64,000 nt of DNA, taken from assembly GCF_004379255.2 (NCBI RefSeq), contig NC_056040.1, positions 27,928,852 through 27,992,851 of the forward strand. Reading direction: 5' to 3'. The notes beneath the pieces are model-generated. The model made no database searches and was not told the origin of the DNA. It saw only the letters and a program-made list of their open reading frames with translations. The first letter of the stretch is position 1; every line of letters begins with the position of its first letter. This document shows, piece by piece, positions 33,655-45,345 of this stretch. Position numbers and translations under genes: made by a program. The stretch is from Salvia splendens (Eukaryota > Streptophyta > Magnoliopsida > Lamiales > Lamiaceae).

Positions 33655-35216
33655 AATGTCAGTTTCTTAAATCTAGAGCCCAAAAAATTGCCTCGCTTAT
33701 GGTTGGGCGGAGGGAGTACAAAATTACAAACTATAGCTATAAGTTTATTTTACTATTATCGAAGTTGGTATCCTCCAATATGTTGATGTCAACTTATTAT
33801 GTGGTATTTTTTTTTCTAAAATGTCATGGTGGATTGAGCCTAAAACTTTTAGAATGCTCACTTTTCCAACTCTTGATATGATCATGCGATTTAGCTAGAC
33901 TTCAATTGAAGAATCCACATCAACATGGTATGAATGTTAGATAATGAGCTAATTACTTGTCTAAAGCTGCATTAGTTTGCATCATGGGCATTAGATTCCT
34001 ATGTAGGTGAATTACTACTTATATAACTGTTCGCAAAGAACTGAGCTTAAGCAGATTGTTCTTGCTTTGCTCAAAGTACGCACTAATTCTCCAATGATGC
34101 ATTGTATAATTTCATATGCTGGCCTTGGTTTAGATGTGAGAATGATGTCAATCCTACATTGTATGTAAAATTAATGTTCAAAATGTATTTATTATTTTGT
34201 TAAAATTTATATGTTTTTCCTTGTTATTAGAATGAGTTGTTTGGATGATAAAACCTAATTTTCATATATTTCTACGTATGTGTGCCTGCATTAGATAATG
34301 AAGCACTAGTATGAATGAAGCACTAGTATGAATAGCAGCTGCCGAAAAGGTTACAAATTCTGTTGGATTCTTTATCTAGAACTTGCTGTCCAATATATTA
34401 GGTTGTATTTAAGTTGATACTTTTGAATATGCACTTACTTGTTACTTAAGTTGTACTTCATTTCTTTATTTTTATTTATCAGCTGATTTATATACTTGAA
34501 TTTGTTTGTTTTGTATTTGTTGTGTAGGAGTTGAGGAGGAGCTAACTTCTAAAGGGGTTATTAGTGTAGACTTCATTTTTCTCAAGGGTTGATCTGCAAA
34601 CTTAGTTGTTGCTTACTAACTTCTGGAGTCCTAGGTTTCCCATGCTTCAAATAAGTGATAACAGTGTTATTTGTTGTCCGATTTCTTGAGTTAAGGAGAG
34701 AGAACTATTCCGGTTTTGAAAAATTAATTGAAAAAGTCATAGGGCCGATCGACTGAATGAGAGCTTTATGAGTTGCAATCTTGTTGATATTGGTGCATAA
34801 AAATGATTTAAGCAATAGGAATAAAAGCCTCGTATACAAATTATCACATGCCTGACCCTGCATAAACCCTTAGTGAGCCAGTTTGAGCCCAAAAGCCTAA
34901 TTTCTTTGTTAAAAATTTTGAAATTACTATATCAGCTTACCTATTATATCCATTTGTTGGCCTATATTTTCTTCCCTAGTCACCAAAATTAAAGTGCTAG
35001 CACATCCTTGAGAGTGAAAAGTTGTCACTTCAAACGAAAATAGAATAAAAAGACAACCTTTCGTGTGTAAAAAAAGCCAAGGCTAGGAAAAAAAAAAGAA
35101 AAAAGGCATCCTTTCATGAGTAAAAAAAAGCCAAGGCTAGAAAAAAACCACGTTCTACTTTGTTGAGAGCTCTACTTTACTGTTGATCAAGTTCCAGAGA
35201 TGTCCGTTGTTCTTCA
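33655..35216. other. Intron-like sequence, no gene recognised
   Basis: Non-coding apart from a possible short exon after TTGTGTAG at 34528 (reading VEEELTSKGV). A-rich duplicated motif AAAAAAAGCCAAGGCTAG occurs near 35072 and 35126. Confidence 0.4.
34298..34331 (+). repeat. 17-bp tandem repeat, two copies
   Basis: ATGAAGCACTAGTATGA occurs twice in tandem. Confidence 0.85.
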
Positions 35217-35573
35217 ATAACCATGTTCGAGCCTTGTTTCCATTCAATATACATCCAACACATGTTATCCCAGCTAGCCATATTCTTGCCAAGTCTCTTT
35301 TCTCAGCCCTCTTACAATCACTGCTCTTGAGGTAGCACTACAACTCCATCGTTTTGTAATCATAGTTTTCTTAGTGTGAAAAGCAATGGCTCGTTGAACA
35401 CGATAATCCCTAATTTGAATAATTTTTATATTTAGGGCAAACAAAATCAAACTCAGGGGAGAAAGCTTTGGTTCTGCTTTCGGATAGAAGTGTTAGTTCA
35501 TCTGATTTTCCACCTCTTCACATCTTTTGTTGCATTCTACAAGAACTTTGCACTTACTGCATTATCATTACAG

Positions 35574-36079
35574 GTAGTGACAGTTCCCACACAAGACCTT
35601 CTACCAACCAATCCTTGGATACTTGACTAAGTTGATGATCTTCCACAACTAAGTTATTTGAGCATTTAGTTCTTCACAATCTTCAATATAGATATTTACA
35701 AGATAGTTTGAATGTAATTTTCTATTTTTTAGAACCTTTTCATTTTGTTTGTTTTTACTGATTGCCTCTAATCTTAAATCATTTTCTTGTATTTGCTTTG
35801 GATAGAGAATGGCAGGCCCTGGATTTTTGTCCGTCAATCCATTTAAAAATGTCTAGCTATATGGGGATGATAAAGAAAGAAGCTTTTGGACACTCCTCAT
35901 GCTTATGTTGTAGCTGATGCGGTATACAATGCAATGATAGCAGGTGCTATATAATACCTTAATTACCCCGGAGAAATATTGCCTTGTTAGCATATTGGTT
36001 TAGCAAGTTGCTAATTTTCACTTTTCGTTTTGCTATTTTTGATATTTGCAGATGAAGTAAGCCTGGCTTTAATTATCAG
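35574..36079 (+). pseudogene. Class VIII myosin head exons, copy 1
   Basis: Exon 35574-35713 has VPTQDLLPTN, then VDDLPQLSYL and VLHNLQYRY in shifted frames; plant myosin VIII has TEELLPANPDILEGVDDLxQLSYL followed by NLQYRY at its head start. Exon 35806-35943 reads AGPGFLSVNPFKNV, a stop, LYGDD, and then, after a shift, TPHAYVVADAVYNAMIA, matching the AGPVLVAVNPFK...LYG...SPHVYAIAD region. It splices in phase to exon 36052-36079 (DEVSLALIIR), which matches the residues just before the P-loop. Splice sites are good (GCAG|GTGC, TTTGCAG|ATG, TCAG|GTTAG) but stops and shifts make it a pseudogene. The P-loop GESGAGKT itself is not in the unit. Confidence 0.8.
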
Positions 36080-36227
36080 GTTAGCTGCAGTTTTTGTTAT
36101 GATATTCTTCCTTACAGCATGCTGTAGTTTTCTTTGTAATAAATAGTGTTTGCGTGATTAACTTTATTTACCACTATTTGTTTGGTACCTGGTTTGAAGT
36201 TTAAGCTTAAAAGGATAAGAGAGTGGA

Positions 36228-36640
36228 CGGAAGGGGCACAAAATGAGGAAATTGACTGATAAGAAAGGAGGGAGGTGCAAAAAAAAAAGAAAGAAAAAAA
36301 GAAAAAAAAGAAAGGAGGTTCAAAAAAGAAAAAGAAAAAAAAGTAAGATGGAGATGCATGCAAAAAAAGAAGATAAAGCGTTGTTGGTGGAGATGGAATC
36401 AAGAACTGTTACAAGGGAGAAAAGGAGTTGATATAGGAGAGGAATGAGGCTGACATAGGGGGAACAAGATGAGGAAGTTGCCTGACAAGAAAGAAGGAGA
36501 TGCAAAAAAGAAAAAAAGAAAGAAGGAGATGCACGCAAAGAAAGAAGATAAAGATCTGATGGAGGAGATGAAATTAACAACCTCATGAACTATTACAAGG
36601 GAGAAAAGGAGTTGAAGTAGGAGAGGAATAGGCTGACAGT
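36228..36640 (+). repeat. Purine-rich low-complexity tract
   Basis: Strand-asymmetric A/G-rich sequence with GAAAAAGAAAAAAAAG runs and repeats of GAGATGCATGCAAAAAAAGA type. Lys/Glu-rich ORFs on plus and Phe/Ser-rich ORFs on minus are by-products. Repeated at 38150-38565. Confidence 0.85.
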
Positions 36641-37138
36641 TCTGAACATGCAAGGGAAGAAGAGAAAACTGCCCAGTCTAGGACATGCTCCAGATCCCAT
36701 GACGTGCAGAAGCTGACCAACACAAGGTGACCCCCTTTCTTTTCTTTTATTCTTCTTTTTATTGGTTGGTCAGTGTTTTTAGTCTTCTTCCACACTAAGC
36801 CCAACTTGCAAGTACGTCCTTAGTGGGAGGAGGTGTTCATTATTGTCTTGCTTTTGTTTGTATTTTTGTGTACATGTTTTAGTAGCAAGTCAGACCTAGT
36901 GTACCTTCAAAGATGATTAATTCGTGCTTTTGTTTGATGAGTTCAGTTTTTAACTACATGACTCCAGTTGAGTGATTTAAGAATGATGGAATATTGAGTT
37001 TGAGTTGGATGAAAGCTACATTACGTGAAATTTGAGCCTTGATGTAAAACACTCTCTACTTTATTCTGAGTGACTTTATTTTGCATGTATTCTTCATGAG
37101 GTATGGTCAATATGCAATAGGCATCGAGGGCAACTAGG

Positions 37139-39063
37139 ATAACCATGTTCGAGCCTTGTTTCCATTCAATATACATCCAACACATGTTATCCCAGCTAGC
37201 CATATTCTTGCCAAGTCTCTTTTCTCAGCCCTCTTACAATCACTGCTCTTGAGGTAGCACTACAACTCCATCGTTTTGTAATCATAGTTTTCTTAGTGTG
37301 AAAAGCAATGGCTCGTTGAACACGATAATCCCTAATTTGAATAATTTTTATATTTAGGGCAAACAAAATCAAACTCAGGGGAGAAAGCTTTGGTTCTGCT
37401 TTCGGATAGAAGTGTTAGTTCATCTGATTTTCCACCTCTTCACATCTTTTGTTGCATTCTACAAGAACTTTGCACTTACTGCATTATCATTACAGGTAGT
37501 GACAGTTCCCACACAAGACCTTCTACCAACCAATCCTTGGATACTTGACTAAGTTGATGATCTTCCACAACTAAGTTATTTGAGCATTTAGTTCTTCACA
37601 ATCTTCAATATAGATATTTACAAGATAGTTTGAATGTAATTTTCTATTTTTTAGAACCTTTTCATTTTGTTTGTTTTTACTGATTGCCTCTAATCTTAAA
37701 TCATTTTCTTGTATTTGCTTTGGATAGAGAATGGCAGGCCCTGGATTTTTGTCCGTCAATCCATTTAAAAATGTCTAGCTATATGGGGATGATAAAGAAA
37801 GAAGCTTTTGGACACTCCTCATGCTTATGTTGTAGCTGATGCGGTATACAATGCAATGATAGCAGGTGCTATATAATACCTTAATTACCCCGGAGAAATA
37901 TTGCCTTGTTAGCATATTGGTTTAGCAAGTTGCTAATTTTCACTTTTCATTTTGCTATTTTTGATATTTGCAGATGAAGTAAGCCTGGCTTTAATTATCA
38001 GGTTAGCTGCAGTTTTTGTTATGATATTCTTCCTTACAGCATGCTGTAGTTTTCTTTGTAATAAATAGTGTTTGCGTGATTAACTTTATTTACCACTATT
38101 TGTTTGGTACCTGGTTTGAAGTTTAAGCTTAAAAGGATAAGAGAGTGGACGGAAGGGGCACAAAATGAGGAAATTGACTGATAAGAAAGGAGGGAGGTGC
38201 AAAAAAAAAAAAAGAAAGAAAAAAAGAAAAAAAAGAAAGGAGGTTCAAAAAAGAAAAAGAAAAAAAAGTAAGATGGAGATGCATGCAAAAAAAGAAGATA
38301 AAGCGTTGTTGGTGGAGATGGAATCAAGAACTGTTACAAGGGAGAAAAGGAGTTGATATAGGAGAGGAATGAGGCTGACATAGGGGGAACAAGATGAGGA
38401 AGTTGCCTGACAAGAAAGAAGGAGATGCAAAAAAGAAAAAAAGAAAGAAGGAGATGCACGCAAAGAAAGAAGATAAAGATCTGATGGAGGAGATGAAATT
38501 AACAACCTCATGAACTATTACAAGGGAGAAAAGGAGTTGAAGTAGGAGAGGAATAGGCTGACAGTTCTGAACATGCAAGGGAAGAAGAGAAAACTGCCCA
38601 GTCTAGGACATGCTCCAGATCCCATGACGTGCAGAAGCTGACCAACACAAGGTGACCCCCTTTCTTTTCTTTTATTCTTCTTTTTATTGGTTGGTCAGTG
38701 TTTTTAGTCTTCTTCCACACTAAGCCCAACTTGCAAGTACGTCCTTAGTGGGAGGAGGTGTTCATTATTGTCTTGCTTTTGTTTGTATTTTTGTGTACAT
38801 GTTTTAGTAGCAAGTCAGACCTAGTGTACCTTCAAAGATGATTAATTCGTGCTTTTGTTTGATGAGTTCAGTTTTTAACTACATGACTCCAGTTGAGTGA
38901 TTTAAGAATGATGGAATATTGAGTTTGAGTTGGATGAAAGCTACATTACGTGAAATTTGAGCCTTGATGTAAAACACTCTCTACTTTATTCTGAGTGACT
39001 TTATTTTGCATGTATTCTTCATGAGGTATGGTCAATATGCAATAGGCATCGAGGGCAACTAGG
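37139..39063 (+). repeat. 1.92-kb tandem repeat, copy 2
   Basis: 1925 bp, nearly identical to 35217-37138. Its left junction CATCGAGGGCAACTAGG|ATAACC is the same as that before copy 3, as expected of unequal crossing-over. Confidence 0.95.
37496..38001 (+). pseudogene. Class VIII myosin head exons, copy 2
   Basis: Same three exons as copy 1 (37496-37635, 37728-37865, 37974-38001) with the same stops and shifts, so the duplication happened after the gene had decayed. Motifs VNPFKNV and PHAYVVAD are present at the expected places. Confidence 0.8.
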
Positions 39064-39543
39064 ATAACCATGTTTGAGCCTTGTTTCCATTCAATGTACA
39101 TCCAACACATGTTATCCCAGCTAGCCATATTCTTGCCAAGTCTCTTTTCTCAGCCCTCTTACAATCATTGCTCTTGAGGTAGCACAACAACTCCATTGTA
39201 TTGTAATCACAGTTTTCTTAGTGTGAAAAGCAATGGCTCGTTGAACACGATAATCCCTAATTTGAATAATTTTTATGTTTAGGGAAAATAAAATCAAACT
39301 CAGGGGAGAAGCTTTGGTTCTGCTTTCGGATAGAAGTGTTAGTTCATCTGATTTTCCACCTCTTCACATCTTTTGTTGCATTCTACAAGAACTTTGCACT
39401 TACTGCATTATCATTACAGGTAGTGACAATTCCCACACAAGACCTTCTACCAACCAATCCTCGGATACATGACTAAGTTGATGATCTTCCACAACTAAGT
39501 TATTTGATCGAGCCTTTAGTTCTTCACAATCTTCAGTATAGAT
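39064..39543 (+). repeat. Tandem repeat, partial copy 3
   Basis: First 480 bp of the unit with several percent difference from copies 1 and 2. Broken at 39543 by junction with a Tekay-B LTR fragment; ATAGATA is shared at the join. Confidence 0.9.
39420..39541 (+). pseudogene. Class VIII myosin exon, copy 3
   Basis: Best-preserved copy of the first myosin exon. It reads VVTIPTQDLLPTNPRIHD, one TAA, and then without further breaks VDDLPQLSYLIEPLVLHNLQ, nearly residue for residue the VDDLIQLSYLNEPSVLHNLQYR region of plant myosin VIII. The acceptor ATTACAG|G precedes it. The exon is cut off by the LTR junction just after the Tyr-Arg codons. Being less decayed than copies 1 and 2, it is the key evidence for the family assignment. 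Confidence 0.85.
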
Positions 39544-40524
39544 AGCATAACTAGTCGGCCTTACTACCAAATCTGAGAATGAATGGAACTTTAGATTCAA
39601 GTCACATACAAGCTGAGCATAATACTCTAACATCATAAAATAACTATTCAGCAAAAACGGCCTAAAATCGAACAAGACCCATTTAACTACTCCAAGTTAA
39701 CCCCGGTGCTCAAGCAAGACAAGAGGGAAAGGATGGAGACTTAGCTCTGGCCGACGAAGGCGACAACGAGCCAGACGTCGGCGGGCTGAGCCTGCACTGA
39801 GTACCGAAAGGGGGGGAATGACTTGGGTCGGCGTTGACCAAATGCCGTAAATCATTACCGAACGGACGATGCGGCTGCAGAGCCGGCAACAGAGGACGAC
39901 GCGGCGGAAGAGACTATCGCAGGCTGCAGGATTGGGCCGACGGACTTGGGGAGTATTTTATGCCAGTGCAATTTTCATTGGGCCACTACAAATAAATTCC
40001 TTTTGGGCCATGAATTAAATTTAGTTTCGGGCCTGCTTTTAATTCCTCGGGCCGCATTAAATTTTATTGGGCCGTAGTCTCTCTTATTTGGATTGGGCCG
40101 TGATAAAAAAAAAGGAAAAAAAAAACTAGTCACGTTAACACCATGTCCAATAAATGATTAAATTGGACTTATTTTAATTTTTAAGCAAAGTAAGTATTTT
40201 TAAGTTAATTAAGTATATAAATCCAAGAGGATTTAAATTTGAAAATGGACTTCTGATAATCAAGAGCCACTAATTAAAACATCAAATTTGATTTATAGAC
40301 CCTCCTAATGTCTTGCCAAAATTAAATAATGGATAGCCGCTATTTAATTTCGCGGAAATAAGATTAAGATGTTTATAATTTAATCAGTGCACGAATAATA
40401 CGGCGAATGCCCAAATAATTAAATCATTTGATTTAATTAATGATTAAAGATTTTATGGATTTAGGAAGAAAGGAAATAAAGATGATCACATGCTTAGGAA
40501 TGCATACATGCTAGAAATAATTAC
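39544..40524 (+). repeat. Tekay-B 5' LTR, left segment
   Basis: Matches 48256-49233 closely, from AGCATAACTAGTCGGCC to ATGCTAGAAATAATTAC. The first 1.3 kb of the LTR, as seen in the 3' copy, is missing. Confidence 0.88.
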
Positions 40525-43500
40525 TGTAACATCCCAAAAATGACTCTAGACGAATTCATGGTTCAGGTTAAGGAATCGACGACTCAGGGCTTTCGACGAA
40601 TAAATCGATATTGAAAATAATGATAATCGATAAAATATAGTTGATAATTTTTATAAGGATAAAAGGTGATGAGAATTATTTATTAGAAATAATATATGAG
40701 TTATATTATAAATAAGATAAGGTTTGTGTTAAAATTGTCTATTTCGAATTATATGTGGTTGATTCGATAACAAAAAAAGAGCCAAATAAGTAACAAGGAT
40801 TAAGGAATAAAGTAGCATTTAAAGTAAGTATTAGAAGTATAGTGAGGGTGAGAATGAGAAGAAAATCGGAGTTGAATCGGGAATCATAAATAGAATACGG
40901 TAGAAGGGCAAAATCGTCTTTTCACATGAAATAAAATAAAATATCTTGTTTAAATCATAGGGCACGAAATTTCCAGCATTTTGGACATGTTTGACTTCAA
41001 AATATGCCTTAAAGTTAATAGAAAATTCTAGATAAAATAAAATAACTATGCATGATTTGAAGAATGCCACTTGTACACCAAAAATACCATGAAATTAATT
41101 AATAATTTGGGACACTTTTATAAACCAAAAATAACACTATTTATCCTCATTTTCATCCCAAAAGTCGTGTCCTCCATATCCAAGGAGTTCCAAGTTTTCA
41201 TCTTCAAATTTTAGCTCCGTTTCTCAATGTATTGAATACCCGATCGCGCAATCGGTGTTAAATCAAGGTAGCTCTTCATTGTATGTTGTTTTTGAAGATT
41301 GAAAATATATATATTGGACTTTAAAACTACTAGGGATCCTCCTTGATAGGTGTTTGAACAAATGATGGTTCAATTCTTGTATTAGTGTTGAATATGTTAC
41401 GTTTAGACGCCCTAAAGCATGTTTTATCCTTGATTTTGAAGTTATGAAATATTTTTTTAGAATTGCTAATGGAACTGAAAATATACCTTAAGTATATGAT
41501 TTTGGGTGTTATATGTTCCCAATAGATGAAATGAATATTTAAAAGATGATTAAATATGAATTGAGATAAAATCTTGATGAGAATCAAACCCTCTGTTCTA
41601 CCACCTCCTAGTTTGAATTATTAAACATGTTTATATATGTTAAATCTTTGGTTTAACAATTTCTATAATAACTATGATGCGTCTAGAGGGTCCCTGAATC
41701 GTATGGAGAATTTAGGAGTTCGTTTACTATGTGTATAAATTGGTATAACAATACAGCTACGAACTGTCAAAATTCTGGTACTTTGTCATATTTTGGTATG
41801 TGTTATCCGAAATATTCAGGGAATTTAAGTCGATGAAAACTTGATTCCATAATTTCGAAATTAACTATAAGGTGTTTAGTTGTTCTCTGAATTTTGTGAT
41901 TAATTAAAGAGTACAAATATTATTTATAAAAATTGTGTAGAAACTATTGCCAGAAACTGCTCGATTTTGGTTGTCTGTGGTGAAAGGAGAATATCTCTCG
42001 ACCCATTAGGAATTTTCAAGTGAATTTTGTTGCTTTGTAAACTAAACTTCCAAGGGTATTTGAAAATACTAGGTTGCGCCTCTAAAGCCTTTTAAATTAT
42101 TACATAACATTAACGAGAAAACAGTCCAATGTAGTTGATATATTAAAAGTAAATTGGTAGATCATGGAATTACTTTCATCTAGGATATTAGATGAGGATA
42201 AAGGGGAGAGTTTAGCTTATAGTAATATTATTTCTCGATAAATTAATTTGTGTTATAATTCTATGAGGTAGCTACACCCAAATGTTAGCAAATGAAAGGA
42301 AAAAGGATCGGCGAAAGAAGAAATGTCGAATGGAAAGGTTTGGAAATAACGTCATCCAGGTAGCATGCTCAACACTTAAATGGTCTAATTCTCTTACGTG
42401 TTTTTCCGTGATTATTACGTGACTTATTGTCTAAATAATTTATGATTAATTATGTGATAAAATATTCATGAAGTAAAATATAAGAATATGATGGATTGTT
42501 GATTGATTTGATAATGAAATATGTGAAAAGAGTATACGTTGAGGAGATGGAAATAAATGTGATTAAATGTGATGATGTCTGATCTATCTATCTGTGATGA
42601 GGTCTGATTTGTCTGTCTGTGTTGATGTATTATTATTTTAGTAGATTATGAGTAATTATGTGATAAAAGACTTATGAAGTAAAACATGAGAATATGATGA
42701 ATTATTGAATGATTTGGTACTGAAGTATTAAAATGGAAGAATATGATTGTGACTGTAAAGATGGTGAGATGTATACAAATAAGATTTACATGTGAAATAT
42801 GTCTGATCGATCTATGATGACGTCTGATCTGTCTGTATGGATTTGTTATGTTGGAAATCGTTGATGATAAAGTATACTTGTATGTGCTTATGCCCCGTGC
42901 TTGAGTGTGTTCTGTGGGTACAATTGGCATGCCATAGGACAGCAGCGCTGCATTATTTGTGATCTCTCGTCTTCTGGATAACCGAAGCGAGGATCGTCTG
43001 TTATCTGATCTGTCTGATCTACACCCTATGGGTGGTCTGTTCCCGGGATTATCTGTCTGTATCCGAAATGGAAGGTCTGATTATCTGTCTGCACTCTAAT
43101 TGGGTGGTCTGTGCGGAGTCCTCTCGAGGACAAAATCCGCGTCTGTATCTGATTCTGATTCTGATTCTGATTCTGATCTGGTCCGCGTACCCTAGTAAGT
43201 CACTAAGCACATTAAGGGGCCATGTGTGAAATTATGTGATAATGTCGATCGAAATATTCGTGATGATATATGTGACAATGTGTATGACAACATATGAGTT
43301 ATAATATGAGATTATGTGAAACATCTTTGATATGATAATATCTTATACGTGAAAATGGATTTTGTTACATGGTTCTGTTGAGTTTTATTATAAATATTGA
43401 AAATCTGAGACTTGCAGATGTAGTTTATGACATGTGAAGTTTTGTATTATTATACCCCTCTGATGACATAGTTTGGAAATTTGAAGTCGTGGACGAAGAT

Positions 43501-44111
43501 TTGACTACTGGTACGGGTATGTTGATACGTGTGATGACGTCTGTGATTTGTCTATGTTAATGTGTGGATATCATTTGGAATATTAGATGCTTCATATAAA
43601 TGCTGATGACTGTTGATAAATTCTGGGTTTGATATTGCCTATTGTTGGGTTTTGGGCATGTGTTGGTTATAGAGGAGATGCTGCCCAATTTATGTTAGAA
43701 ATTAATAAGACAATAATAATATGATATATGCGGTAATGATTGGTAAATATAATAATAAGAATTTAAGTTGTATGATTATTGATTGTTAGAGAATTGTGGC
43801 TGAAGTGTTAAGTGTGCTACAGGTTAATTGGATCGTGGATTCCTTTGGATATTTCTTTCGTTTCTTCGCCAGCACTGCATCCTCGGTGGGTCACTGATCA
43901 CTGCTTGCGGCGTTTGTGTCCATTTATGTTAGATGTGGCATGTATAGTATTTGAATTTTTGTAATAGCTTCCGCTGTGTTTGTAAATAGTGTTGGAACTT
44001 TTGCTGATAGGTTAATGAATTAAGTTTGGTTTTTAATTGACCATAATTTATGGCTCCGTAATTGTGACATTTCCTATTCGACCGTTCGCCGATCGGGTAG
44101 GGGGTGTTACA
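40525..44111 (+). mobile_element. Solo LTR, 3587 bp
   Basis: Begins TGTAACATCCC and ends GGGGGTGTTACA, with ATTAC directly repeated at 40520-40524 and 44112-44116. Removing it restores the Tekay-B LTR exactly as in 49234 onward. No PBS, polypurine tract, paired LTRs or coding capacity, hence a solo LTR. Internally it has a degenerate tandem duplication of about 206 bp (42430-42850) rich in GTCTGATCTGTCTGT, and a (GATTCT)4 run at 43150-43176. The gypsy-style ends suggest a chromovirus relative. Confidence 0.85.
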
Positions 44112-44116
44112 ATTAC

Positions 44117-44963
44117 TTAGGTCTAATTTAAGTATTATTTCTTTATAAAGGGGCGTCGTCGCAAGACAAGTAAAAGCAAGTCGAGGAATGCTCGTTTGAG
44201 AATTTAAGCAAAGGAGGTGGGTTTTTCTTTCAAAATGTGATTTTATGTGAAAATGTGAATCTATTTTTTTTAATGAGTGTCATACCACGTTTGTTTTATG
44301 ATTACTTATCTGTTGGCTATGTCAAACATGTTAAATCGAATTCGGGTCCCAGTAGGGCCGTAAACCCTACTCGGACTAGTGTACACATATTGGACTGTGT
44401 GCTAGCTTTCGAGTTGGCCGGTCCAGTGACCGTCGTGGAATGTGGCCACATTCCCGGTTCACATAAGATCAGATATGGTATGTTATGTTATGTGACTGCG
44501 CAGTCAAGTTTATGAAATGATAAAGGATTTGGTGACCCCGGGAATTATTTCAAATAAAAACCCCGCGCTCACTTAACCATGGCTGACAACTAAATAAGAA
44601 CTGTTTTTGGCACTAAGTCCACTGGGTATATCAATTACTTAGCCTAGCATGTTTATTTTTCCAACGTGCAGGTTGATCGTGATCGAAGCGAGAAGGTGTT
44701 GGGAGAGACTTATAAATAAGTAGCTAGGTAGCTAATTTAATATGTCTCCATACATATTACTTCGTCTTGGAACCTTTCGCTGCATATGAATGTTGTTTAA
44801 GGGAAACTATGTACCCATTCTGATACTCTGATTTTGACATAGCCTCGTACCCTCTTGCCTTCGGAATTAAATATTTCTTTTTATGAAGGTTTATGATTAT
44901 TGAAGTTATTATAGTTGCGAATATAACTAAGCTCACTAGCACTAGGGAGTTGTGGTCGTGACA
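44117..44963 (+). repeat. Tekay-B 5' LTR, right segment
   Basis: Continues the LTR to its end at GTGGTCGTGACA and aligns with 49234-50075 at several percent divergence. Confidence 0.88.
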
Positions 44964-44966
44964 GAG

Positions 44967-44978
44967 TGGTCTTAGAGC
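44967..44978 (+). other. Degenerate primer binding site
   Basis: TGGTCTTAGAGC, two mismatches from TGGTATCAGAGC, four bases after the LTR as in Tekay-A. The following CTTCCGCTCTGGACC is also shared with Tekay-A. Confidence 0.75.
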
Positions 44979-45069
44979 ACTGTTCTTCCGCTCTGGACCC
45001 AAGAACCTTCCTTCAAGCCTTAGTCTAGAATAATAACACTAAGCTAGGAAAGAGGAATAAAATGTTAAG

Positions 45070-45345
45070 TTACAAGGATCCCAACACCTCGACTCGGCAT
45101 GTTCAAATAACTTAGCTTGTGCATGATCATCAACGTCGTCAAGTATCTTCTGAATGGCTGGTAGAAGGTCTTCTGTGGGAACTGTCACAACCAATAGTGA
45201 TAATGCAGTAAGTGCAAAATTCTTGTAGAATACAACAAAACCAGTGAAGTGATGAAAAAAATAAATGAACCAACACTACTGTCCAAGAACAGAACCAAAG
45301 CTTTCTCCCCCTGAGTTTGATTTTATTTGCTCAGATTTCTAGAGC
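45070..45345 (-). pseudogene. Antisense class VIII myosin fragment inside Tekay-B
   Basis: Reverse complement of 45192-45070 reads VPTEDLLPAIQKILDDVDD, then after a one-base shift LSYLNMPS, matching the same myosin exon as at 39420-39541 but with different mutations. 45193-45345 matches the intron sequence ahead of that exon (shared CTCAGGGGGAGAAAGCTTTG). It is therefore an independent, diverged copy placed in reverse between the LTRs of Tekay-B. It could have been captured by the retroelement, or brought in by insertion or rearrangement. Confidence 0.75.

Larger units (their letters stand above)
35217..37138 (+). repeat. 1.92-kb tandem repeat, copy 1
   Basis: Begins at ATAACCATGTTCGAGCC and is followed directly by a nearly identical copy. 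The only differences I found from copy 2 are one substitution (near 36026) and three extra A in a poly-A run. Contains myosin-like exons and a purine-rich tract. Confidence 0.95.

Noticed and set aside
36112..36804. Lys-rich (plus) and Phe/Ser-rich (minus) ORFs, repeated at 38034-38729
   Set aside because: By-products of the purine-rich low-complexity tract; the duplication is at DNA level.
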